Part shown: positions 1-5,845 of the stretch, in pieces
Layout of the letters: every line of letters starts with the position of its first letter
Numbering within the stretch: position 1 is the first letter of the stretch
Origin: Alphaproteobacteria bacterium
Lineage (GTDB): Bacteria; Pseudomonadota; Alphaproteobacteria; Rickettsiales; SXRF01
NCBI GenBank assembly: GCA_019243895.1
Contig: JAFATP010000208.1
Coordinates: 1-5,845, forward strand
Length of the DNA: 5,845 nt
Reading direction: 5' to 3'
Made by a program: the position numbers and the translations under genes
Notes under the pieces: model-generated
The model's input: only the letters and a program-made list of their open reading frames with translations
What the model was told of the DNA's origin: nothing
Database searches by the model: none

Positions 1-902
1 GCGAGCTGGGTTTCATCATCCCCGCCGTGCGCATCCAGGACAACATGCAGCTGCCGCCGAACACCTACAGCATCAAGGTGAAGGAGATCGAAGCGGCGCG
101 CGGCGATATCAAGCCCGACATGCTGCTGGTGATGAACCCGGCGGGCGGCAAGATCACGCTGCCGGGCGAGGCCACCACTGAGCCCACGTTCGGCCTGCCC
201 GCCATGTGGATTCCGGAGAATTACCGCGAGGAGGCGCTGTTCCGCAATTACACCGTGGTGGATCCGCCCACGGTGGTCACCACGCATCTCACCGAGGTGA
301 TCAAGGACAATCTGCCGGAGCTGCTCTCCTACACCGAAACGCAGAAGCTGCTGGATGACCTGGGCAAGACCAACCAGAAGCTGATCACCGAAACCATTCC
401 CTCGCTGATTTCCGTTTCCGGCGTGCAGCGCGTGCTGCAAAACCTGCTGCGTGAGCTGGTTTCAGTGCGCGACCTGCCCACCATCATCGAGGCGATCGCC
501 GAAAGCACCCGCAGTTCGCAGAACCTGCTGTCCATCACCGAACACGTGCGCGCGCGCCTGGCGCGGCAGATCAGCCACGCCAACACCACCGAGGCAGGCT
601 ACATCCCCATCGTCACGCTGTCGCCCGGCTGGGAGCAGACTTTCGTGGAGGCCATTACGCCGCAGGGCGAAGACCGCGCACTCAGCATGCCGCCCAGCCG
701 CATCCAGGACTTCATCACGCAGGTACGCACCAAGTTCGATCAGCTGGCCACGCAGGGCGAATCGCCGGTGTTGCTCACCAGCCCCACCATCCGCCCGTAT
801 GTGCGTTCCATCATCGAGCGCTTCCGCCCCTCCACGGTGGTGATGTCGCAGAACGAGATTTACGCGCGGGCGCGCATTAAAACGCTGGGCCAGATCGGAT
901 GA
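1..902 (+). CDS. flhA: FlhA, flagellar type III export gate protein, C-terminal cytoplasmic domain (5' truncated)
   Basis: The reading frame is open from base 3 and gives 299 residues, about the last 40-45% of a usual FlhA of around 690 residues; the N-terminal membrane part lies left of the window. FlhA forms the nonameric export ring of the flagellar type III secretion apparatus in the inner membrane, and this cytoplasmic part docks chaperone-substrate complexes. Recognisable family blocks, numbered from the first whole codon, are ELGFIIPAVRIQDN at 1-14, the helix with VSVRDLPTIIEA at 153-164, GYIPIVTLSPGWEQTF in the middle, and PVLLTSPTIRPYVR from 255, close to the C-terminus. The GTG at 27 is internal and is not the start. 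The stop (900-902) overlaps the next ATG (899) as ATGA, so the next gene is probably translationally coupled. Nothing looks broken. Confidence 0.97.
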   Translation, partial: ELGFIIPAVRIQDNMQLPPNTYSIKVKEIEAARGDIKPDMLLVMNPAGGKITLPGEATTEPTFGLPAMWIPENYREEALFRNYTVVDPPTVVTTHLTEVIKDNLPELLSYTETQKLLDDLGKTNQKLITETIPSLISVSGVQRVLQNLLRELVSVRDLPTIIEAIAESTRSSQNLLSITEHVRARLARQISHANTTEAGYIPIVTLSPGWEQTFVEAITPQGEDRALSMPPSRIQDFITQVRTKFDQLATQGESPVLLTSPTIRPYVRSIIERFRPSTVVMSQNEIYARARIKTLGQIG

Positions 903-1150
903 GCGCGGTTTTCAACCTGCTCGGCACGCTCGGCGTCGTTTGTTTTCTCTCCGCGTTTTTACTGCTGCAGAAAGGCACGCTGAAAGCGGATGGCTATGAC
1001 TACCTCGCGCTGAACCTGGCGGGCTCCATCCTGCTCATGCTTTCGCTTTCATGGGACTGGAATCTTTCCGCCTTCGGGCTGGAAGCGGCGTGGGGCCTCA
1101 TCAGCCTGTACGGCCTGCTGAAACGCTGGCGGCGCGGCGGCGCGTCATGA
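899..1150 (+). CDS. Small three-helix membrane protein, CBU_0592-like domain
   Basis: An 83-residue protein with three likely membrane helices: about residues 5-24, 35-52 and 56-74, ending in a basic tail (KRWRRGG). The pattern fits the small uncharacterised CBU_0592-like family as I remember it: a glycine-rich first helix (GTLGVV), a polar turn ending in Q-K-G, an N-L-A-G at the start of helix 2, and L-E-x-x-W-x-x-I-S in helix 3 (E62, W65). The positive tail suggests a cytoplasmic C-terminus. The molecular function is unknown. It starts inside the flhA stop (ATGA) and ends inside the flhF start (ATGA), so it is embedded in the flagellar operon and made with its neighbours. A role in flagellar assembly or in membrane placement of FlhF is inference only. 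No clear Shine-Dalgarno precedes the ATG, which fits coupling. The coding assignment is strong because of the two tight overlaps; the family call is less certain. Confidence 0.85.
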   Translation: MSAVFNLLGTLGVVCFLSAFLLLQKGTLKADGYDYLALNLAGSILLMLSLSWDWNLSAFGLEAAWGLISLYGLLKRWRRGGAS

Positions 1151-2160
1151 GGCTGCGCGTTTTCACCGCCGCCGACATGGCGTCCGCCATGGCCATGGTG
1201 CGGCAGGCGCTGGGAGATAACGCCATCATCATTTCCTCGGAAACCGACAAGGCGCGCAAACACGTAACGGTAAAGGCGGCGGTGGAGGAGGAGCGCATTG
1301 CGATGCCCTCCGCGCCCGCGCCGCGGCGCGCTGTCAGCGCTTCCTCCGGCGAGTGGCTGGAGGAAATCACCTCGCTGCTGCGCTATCACGGCGTGCCGGA
1401 AGCGCTGGCGGGTACGCTGATCTATAAGGGGCGCGGCATGGATTTCGGCTCGCTTCCCGCGTTGCAGCGCTTAAGCGCCAATTCGGCGCGCGCCGCCATG
1501 GAGGAGCACGCGCTCTCCCGCCTGCTCGCGGCGTGCTTCACCTTCGCGCCGCTGAATCTTGCGCGCGGCGATTCCCGCGTCATGCTGGTGGGGCCGCCCG
1601 GCATCGGCAAGACGCTGGCCGTGGCGAAATTCGCCGCCACCTGCGCCATGGAACATGCGCCGTTCACCGTGATCACCACCGACACCAAGCGCGCGGGGGG
1701 CATCGAACAGCTCTCCGCCTTCACCGACATTCTTGGGGTGAAGCTGCAGGTGGCCGCCAATAACGGCGAACTGGCAGCGCTGCTGCGCGCGGCGCCCCCC
1801 GCCCACCGGGTGTTCATCGACACGGCGGGCTGCAATCCATACGAACGCGTTGAATTGGAGGAGCTGGCCGGGCTGATCGGCGTTAGCGGATTCGAGCCGG
1901 TGCTGGTGCTGCCGGCGGGCATGGACGCCCATGAGGCGGCTGACATGGCGCGCGCCTTCGCTTTCCCTGCCATCCGCCGCCTGCTTGCCACCCGCGCCGA
2001 CGCCACGCGCCGCTTCGGCAGCCTGCTGGCCGCCGCCGGTGCGGCGGATCTCGCCTTCTCGCATATCAGCGGCAGCTCCCGCGTGGTGGGAGAACTCAAG
2101 CCGTTGGACGCCGCGGTGCTGGCACAGTGCTTGCTCCGCTACCGGTTGCAAAATGCCTGA
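1147..2160 (+). CDS. flhF: FlhF, SRP-type GTPase for flagellar placement
   Basis: A 337-residue signal-recognition-particle-type GTPase that in polar flagellates marks the assembly site at the cell pole. The start is the ATG overlapping the previous stop; it gives the characteristic N-terminus MRLRVFTAADM and the ALGDNAIIISS strand of the FlhF B domain (1-50). A short variable linker follows (50-68), then an N-type helical bundle (about 69-145) and the G domain. G-domain motifs: P-loop GPPGIGKTL at 149-157 (K155, T156), DTKRAGGIEQL from 179 (usually DTYR), DTAG at 225-228, and TRAD at 282-285 in place of TKLD for guanine recognition. The final nucleotide loop is diverged (SGSSRVVGELKPLD rather than a GQxVPED-like loop). 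It is shorter than many FlhF proteins, mainly in the linker. It is followed 17 bases later by flhG, its usual partner. The guanine-specificity aspartate D285 is present, so GTP binding is expected. Confidence 0.93.
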   Translation: MRLRVFTAADMASAMAMVRQALGDNAIIISSETDKARKHVTVKAAVEEERIAMPSAPAPRRAVSASSGEWLEEITSLLRYHGVPEALAGTLIYKGRGMDFGSLPALQRLSANSARAAMEEHALSRLLAACFTFAPLNLARGDSRVMLVGPPGIGKTLAVAKFAATCAMEHAPFTVITTDTKRAGGIEQLSAFTDILGVKLQVAANNGELAALLRAAPPAHRVFIDTAGCNPYERVELEELAGLIGVSGFEPVLVLPAGMDAHEAADMARAFAFPAIRRLLATRADATRRFGSLLAAAGAADLAFSHISGSSRVVGELKPLDAAVLAQCLLRYRLQNA

Positions 2161-2167
2161 TTCTCCT

Positions 2168-2170
2168 GGA
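2168..2170 (+). promoter_or_regulatory. Weak ribosome binding site for flhG
   Basis: GGA lies seven bases before the ATG at 2178, in the only true gap of the operon (17 bases between the flhF stop and this ATG). It is a short match, but its spacing favours the ATG at 2178 over the in-frame ATG at 2184 or the GTG at 2127 inside flhF. Confidence 0.35.
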
Positions 2171-2177
2171 TGATAGA

Positions 2178-2936
2178 ATGCTTATGGACGCAAAACCCAA
2201 CAACATCGTCGCCATTGCTTCCGGCAAGGGCGGCGTGGGGAAAACCTGGCTTGCCATCACGCTGGCGCAGCTGATCGCCCGCTCCGGGCGGCACGTGCTG
2301 CTGTTCGACGGCGATATCGGCCTGGCCAATGTGGACGTGCAGCTGGGGCTGATGCCGCAGCGCGATCTCGGCGGCGTGCTGCAGAACCGCCACACGCTGA
2401 AGGAAGCCGTCACGCGGCAGGAAGAGCTGGGGTTCGATATCATCGCCGGGCGCTCCGGCTCGGCTTCGCTTGCGGCATTGCCGGAAGCCCGGCTTGACGC
2501 CATCGGCGCCGAGCTCACGGCGCTGGCGCGCGATTATGACGTGGTGCTGCTGGACCTGGGCGCGGGCGTGGAGCAGAACGTGCGCCGGCTGGCGGCGCTG
2601 GCCTCGCGCTGCATCGTGGTCGCCACCGATGAGCCGACCTCGCTCACCGATGCCTACGCTTTCATTAAGCTGATGCGCGGCTCGCCTTATATGCCGGAGA
2701 TGCAGATCGTCGTCAATCAGGCCGCCACGCAGAAAGAGGGCGAAGTCACGTTTCAGGCGCTGTCGCGCGCCGCCAGCAATTTTTTAAGCCTCTCGCCGAA
2801 ACTGCTCGGCATTATCCGCCGTGATAACAAGGTCAAAGAATCCATTCGCGCGCAGGCGCCGTTGCTGGCGCGCGCCCCGGCCTCCACCGCCGCCACGGAC
2901 GCCGCTGCCATTGCCGTGCGGCTGATGCAGCGGTAA
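2178..2936 (+). CDS. flhG: FlhG (FleN/YlxH), MinD/ParA-type ATPase controlling flagellar number
   Basis: A 252-residue P-loop ATPase of the MinD/ParA group that acts against FlhF to limit flagellar number. The deviant Walker A box is GKGGVGKT at 16-23, with signature K17 and catalytic-site K22. DGDIGLANVD at 44-53 is the switch I region, DLGAG starting at D126 is the Walker B/switch II region, and DEPTSLTDAY at 151-160 is the typical MinD/FlhG block. VVNQA follows at the base-recognition strand. The start chosen is the ATG at 2178; an in-frame ATG at 2184 would shorten it by two residues. Only about nine residues precede the first strand, so the N-terminal DQAxxLR-type motif that stimulates FlhF GTPase in several species is not seen. 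The extreme C-terminus ends in a short AAAIAVRLMQR helix, and I cannot say whether it serves as the membrane anchor. The stop overlaps the next start by one base (TAATG). Confidence 0.93.
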   Translation: MLMDAKPNNIVAIASGKGGVGKTWLAITLAQLIARSGRHVLLFDGDIGLANVDVQLGLMPQRDLGGVLQNRHTLKEAVTRQEELGFDIIAGRSGSASLAALPEARLDAIGAELTALARDYDVVLLDLGAGVEQNVRRLAALASRCIVVATDEPTSLTDAYAFIKLMRGSPYMPEMQIVVNQAATQKEGEVTFQALSRAASNFLSLSPKLLGIIRRDNKVKESIRAQAPLLARAPASTAATDAAAIAVRLMQR

Positions 2937-4945
2937 TGGTCGACGTCTCCTTAAGCGCCCTTCCCTCCGCCGGTATGCTGCAAACCGCGCAGCCGGGCAA
3001 CGCCGTAATGAGCGTCAGCTCGCAGGATCTGGGGCCACTGGCGTCTCTGCCCATCGGCTCGCTGATCTCCGGCTTCGTGCTGAACCGCGACGCCAACGGC
3101 AACCCGGTGCTGCGCACGCCTTCCGGGGATTTTCTGCTGAAGACGCCCTATTTCCTCAAGATCGGCAGCGACGTGGTGGTGCGCGTCAGCGCGTCCGGCA
3201 CGCAGTTCCGCACCGCGCTGGTCAGCGTGGATGGCTTGCCGCCGCAGGAAGCCGAAACGATTTCCGCTCACGCCACGAACGCCGACAGCGTCAGGGAATC
3301 GCAATCCTCGCTCATCTCATCGGCCAGCGCCGAGGCCGCGCCTGAAACCTCCGCGCCCGTCACGGCGTCCACCCAGAACAGCGGCACCATCCTGCAGGGG
3401 CGGCTGCTCACCCCCACCCCGGCGGATGCCGCCGCCACGCTGCCGCGCCTGCCTGCGGGCGCGCTTGTTTCATTGCGCCTGGTGGCCGCCACCTATCCGC
3501 AGGAAGTTGCGCCCACTGGCGCCGCTCTTCCCGCCGCGCAAGAAACGCTGCCGGCAACCGCCGCGCCGCAACCAACTGCCGCAGAGCCGCCCGCCGCAGC
3601 GCAGCCCGCACCGCAAAACGCGGCCGCGGCGCAAGCAGCCGTCACCGTTTCCACCGTGCCGCCATCGGCCCATGCGGCGCCCGCCGCCGAGGTAGCGGCA
3701 CCGGGAGAGGTGCCGCAGACGCAACCTTCTCAAACCGTCACCGCGCAAGCCGCTCCTGACTCCGCCGCGCCTGGCTCCGCCGCGCCGCAACAGGTAACGC
3801 AAACCCTCACCGCTTCGGCTACCTCCCCGTCTTCCGCAGCGCCCGCCCCGGCTCCGGCGCAATCGCCCGCGCGCGCGCCTTCTTCCGCCCCGCCCGCCGC
3901 GGCGGAGCCAATACTCTCCCCGGCTTACGCGGCATATGCCCGCGCCGGAGCCACGGTAGGCACTTCTCCGCCCGCCTCCTCGTCGCCGCCTCCCCCGTTG
4001 CAGGCGATCACGCAGCAGAACGGCACCACCACGCTGCAGGCCCAGGTGCTGGCTCTCACCGCCGAAGGGGAGCCGGTGCTGCAAACGCCGCTCGGGTTGG
4101 TGCAGGTGAACGGCTCTCAACCGCTTCCGGCCGGCAGCCAGCTGACGCTCGCCCTCCTTTCCTCCACGCCGCCGGAAGCCCTGCTGGCGCCCGGCACCAC
4201 GGAGCAGCTGGCCGCCGCCTGGCCGGCGCTGCAACAGTTAATAAGCACGCTGGAAACCCTCGCGCCCGGCGATGCACAGCACTTCACTCAAGCGCTGGAG
4301 CCGTCTCCGTCTTCCGACCCGGCGGCGGAGACGCCCAACGCGCCTTTTCTTTCGGCCTCCTCTTTCCTGATGCCCCAGGCCGGGGGGGGAGGGCTGGCGG
4401 GATTTATCGCCGCGCTTTCCACCGGCGATATCCGCAACCTTCTGGGTCCCCGCGTCACCCGCATGCTACAGGAAACCGGGCACAGCGATCTGCTGCAAAA
4501 GGCGGACACGGAATTCGCCAACGCGCGTCAGGCGTTTTTCAACGCGCCGCCGCAGCAATGGCAAGCGTTGCTGGTGCCGCTATGGGCCGATGGAGAGATT
4601 CGCCCTCTGCGCATTTTCGTCAAGCGCGAGCGGGATGAGAAGCGCGGCAAATCCACGCGCGAGCCCACCGACACGCGCTTCGTGGTGGAAACCGAATTTT
4701 CGCAACTGGGGCCATTGCAGCTGGACGGCTTTCTGAAGAAGCGCGAGTCCACGCAGTTCGATCTCATCGTGCGCACCGCGCAGCCGCTTCCCGCCGATGC
4801 GCGCAGCGATATCCTCGCCATTTACGACAGCGCCGGGCAGGCGGCGGGCTTCAAAGGCATGCTGATGTTTCAGGAAACGCCCGAGTTTCCCGTGCGGCCG
4901 CTGGAGGACATCATGGCCGAGCACCATCGCGTGGTCACGGCTTAG
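2936..4945 (+). CDS. FliK-like hook-length control protein, Ala/Pro-rich
   Basis: A 669-residue protein probably acting as the flagellar hook-length ruler and export specificity switch. Residues 38-88 form a beta-rich module (GNPVLRTPSGDF, then GSDVVVRV). Related but looser copies are at 147-185 (GTILQGRLL ... LPAGALVSLRL) and 361-410 (GTTTLQAQVL ... EPVLQTPLG ... LPAGSQLTLAL). Residues 186-357 are an Ala/Pro/Ser/Gln-rich, probably disordered stretch, as expected of a ruler. Residues 536-655 resemble the FliK C-terminal domain: RFVVETEFSQLGPLQLDGFL has the S-x-LGP-x-x-x-x-G core, followed by strand FDLIVRT and a helix DARSDILAIYDSAGQAAG like the 'LR..L...G' end of that domain. The start overlaps the flhG stop by one base. 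No signal peptide is seen, as expected of a protein exported by the type III route. The FliK call rests on the C-terminal fold pattern, overall architecture and operon position; another flagellar export-related protein is possible. Confidence 0.72.
   Translation: MVDVSLSALPSAGMLQTAQPGNAVMSVSSQDLGPLASLPIGSLISGFVLNRDANGNPVLRTPSGDFLLKTPYFLKIGSDVVVRVSASGTQFRTALVSVDGLPPQEAETISAHATNADSVRESQSSLISSASAEAAPETSAPVTASTQNSGTILQGRLLTPTPADAAATLPRLPAGALVSLRLVAATYPQEVAPTGAALPAAQETLPATAAPQPTAAEPPAAAQPAPQNAAAAQAAVTVSTVPPSAHAAPAAEVAAPGEVPQTQPSQTVTAQAAPDSAAPGSAAPQQVTQTLTASATSPSSAAPAPAPAQSPARAPSSAPPAAAEPILSPAYAAYARAGATVGTSPPASSSPPPPLQAITQQNGTTTLQAQVLALTAEGEPVLQTPLGLVQVNGSQPLPAGSQLTLALLSSTPPEALLAPGTTEQLAAAWPALQQLISTLETLAPGDAQHFTQALEPSPSSDPAAETPNAPFLSASSFLMPQAGGGGLAGFIAALSTGDIRNLLGPRVTRMLQETGHSDLLQKADTEFANARQAFFNAPPQQWQALLVPLWADGEIRPLRIFVKRERDEKRGKSTREPTDTRFVVETEFSQLGPLQLDGFLKKRESTQFDLIVRTAQPLPADARSDILAIYDSAGQAAGFKGMLMFQETPEFPVRPLEDIMAEHHRVVTA
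3491..4006 (+). repeat. Low-complexity Ala/Pro/Ser-rich coding tract in the fliK-like gene
   Basis: This stretch encodes residues 186-357, dominated by Ala, Pro, Ser, Gln and Thr, built from GCN and CCN codons without an exact repeat unit. It is a probable disordered spacer between globular modules. Its skewed base composition creates long spurious open frames on both strands. Confidence 0.8.
4382..4389 (+). repeat. Eight-base G homopolymer in the fliK-like gene
   Basis: A run of eight G, followed by A and three more G, encodes the Gly-Gly-Gly-Gly at residues 483-486, upstream of the C-terminal FliK-like domain. Such a run can slip in replication or be misread in sequencing; here the frame is intact through it. 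Confidence 0.9.
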
Positions 4946-4969
4946 CGATGAAGTCTCGAGCGAGATGCT

Positions 4970-5845
4970 TTATGCAAAAGCCTGTATCAGCGCAAATGCC
5001 AGGGATAAGCAAATAAACTCCACGCCTAATCCCACTCCCACCCACTTCATGCGTAAAAAATGCTGCTCCTCGTACCATACGATGGACTTTGCATACAATA
5101 ACGCCAGCACCGCCGTGGTAGCATAAATATAGCGATGATCCTGGCACCAGGAACAGGGATAAAGCGCCCGGTAAGTCATCAGTGCGGCTATCTCGATACC
5201 CACAAATAATAAGGGCGGAAGCCATTCCGCTTGGCGGCGCCTATCAAGGAAGACCGCGGAAAAGGTGGTAACCGCCAGATAAAGAGCCATAGCCAATTCA
5301 CTAAGGGCAAGTATGCGCGCCAGCATAGGGGCTTTCCACCCAAAACTGCTGAACAGCGCACTCTTCAGCAGACTATTCCAGAAATATTGTCGCCCTCCCT
5401 GATCTTGGGTTGGATTAACAAAAGGTTCTTTAACGTATGTAGGGTAATCAAAACTCACGAAATAATATAAATCATTTTGAATGGCGATCTCCGCCCCTAT
5501 TCCCGATAAGATATTTGCTATCATCAGCGGTTGATTCCCGGGATGGACGATCCGGTAATAATAATAGATGCGGCCAAAGGTAAATGTCCCGGCAATCACC
5601 ACCGCCGCAGCGGCAATCAAAATTCTTCTCGTCCATAAGGTACGTAAGGGAAAACGCTCAATATACCATCGATAGAGCACCACGCCGCCAATCACGGGAA
5701 TAAGCAAGAGGCCGTTATTTTTAAAGCATAATGCAATCGCGCTCCATAGCAGCGCTTCGGCAAGCGCTTGCGCCTCCAGCCCCCGCCACCAGCGCATCAG
5801 GTAATAAAAGGAAGCCACCTGGCACAGGTATATAGGTATATCATT
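4970..5845 (-). CDS. Polytopic membrane protein, probable GT-C (GT39/ArnT-like) glycosyltransferase, C-terminal part
   Basis: The minus-strand frame stays open to the right edge, giving 291 residues without the N-terminus; the GTG at 5818 is therefore probably internal. It begins NDIPIYLCQVASFYYLMRWW, which resembles the region after a GT-C first loop. About six to seven membrane segments can be seen, near residues 30-41, 43-58, 74-90, 172-200, 208-226, 238-256 and 268-289. Hydrophilic loops hold DQGGRQYFWNSLLKSALF at 148-165 and CSWCQDHRYIY at 231-241, a Cys-rich, D-x-R-Y-I stretch like that seen in uncharacterised bacterial ArnT-like families. Such enzymes transfer sugars from polyprenyl-phosphate donors at the membrane; the actual substrate cannot be read here, and the catalytic first loop is outside the window. 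The gene faces the flagellar operon tail to tail with 24 bases between stops. Its A/T content is clearly higher than that of the flagellar genes. Confidence 0.72.
   Translation of the reverse strand, partial: NDIPIYLCQVASFYYLMRWWRGLEAQALAEALLWSAIALCFKNNGLLLIPVIGGVVLYRWYIERFPLRTLWTRRILIAAAAVVIAGTFTFGRIYYYYRIVHPGNQPLMIANILSGIGAEIAIQNDLYYFVSFDYPTYVKEPFVNPTQDQGGRQYFWNSLLKSALFSSFGWKAPMLARILALSELAMALYLAVTTFSAVFLDRRRQAEWLPPLLFVGIEIAALMTYRALYPCSWCQDHRYIYATTAVLALLYAKSIVWYEEQHFLRMKWVGVGLGVEFICLSLAFALIQAFA

Noticed and set aside
451..843. Plus-strand 130-residue open frame inside flhA
   Set aside because: It is an out-of-frame shadow of the conserved FlhA C-terminal domain, rich in Arg, Pro and Ser.
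1051..1146. Upstream in-frame extension of flhF
   Set aside because: It would overlap almost 100 bases of the small membrane gene; the ATG at 1147 gives the typical FlhF N-terminus and an ATGA junction.
1422..2151. Two long minus-strand open frames (225 and 226 residues) opposite flhF
   Set aside because: FlhF motifs on the plus strand account for this region; the antisense translations are Ala/Ser/Arg-rich with no recognisable domain.
2127..2177. GTG start for flhG inside flhF
   Set aside because: The extra residues match no FlhG N-terminal motif; the ATG at 2178 has a weak GGA at proper spacing.
3470..4234. Long minus-strand open frame (254 residues, Arg/Gly-rich) opposite the fliK-like gene
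   Set aside because: It mirrors the Ala/Pro-rich GC-rich coding tract; its composition is low-complexity Arg/Gly with no domain pattern, and the plus-strand gene is well supported.
4951..4970. Imperfect hairpin between the convergent genes as a terminator
   Set aside because: The stem is short, has a two-base bulge and a very tight loop, and only a few T residues follow; too weak to call as an intrinsic terminator in either direction.
5231..5470. Plus-strand 79-residue open frame opposite the membrane protein gene
   Set aside because: It lies within the coherent minus-strand membrane protein and shows no domain pattern or upstream binding site.

Overview
The window carries the end of a flagellar gene cluster from a GC-rich proteobacterium, most likely an alphaproteobacterium. 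That guess rests on the style of FlhA, the diverged FlhF, and the order flhA - flhF - flhG - fliK-like; no 16S or other taxonomic marker is present. FlhF and FlhG are the pair that set flagellar position and number, and they are usual in polarly flagellated bacteria, so a polar flagellum is the natural inference.

Positions 1-4945 hold five plus-strand genes packed head to tail: the 3' part of flhA (export gate), an 83-aa three-helix membrane protein of the CBU_0592-like type, flhF (SRP-type GTPase), flhG (MinD/ParA-type ATPase), and a 669-aa Ala/Pro-rich protein with a FliK-like C-terminal domain. Junctions are ATGA, ATGA, a 17-base gap, and TAATG. This packing points to one polycistronic transcript with translational coupling. 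No internal promoter was recognised. FlhA and the FliK-like protein belong to the type III export apparatus and its substrate switch; FlhF and FlhG belong to assembly-site control.

Positions 4946-4969 are a short convergent spacer. From 4970 to the right edge, on the minus strand, lies the 3' part of a polytopic membrane protein resembling GT-C (GT39/ArnT-like) glycosyltransferases. It is visibly richer in A/T than the flagellar genes, so a boundary between two histories may lie at about 4946.

I see no RNA genes, CRISPR array, insertion sequence or attachment site. There is no clear novel system. The points most worth a second look are the small membrane gene locked between flhA and flhF, an FlhG without a recognisable FlhF-activating N-terminal motif, a repeated beta-type module in the FliK-like protein, and the compositional break.
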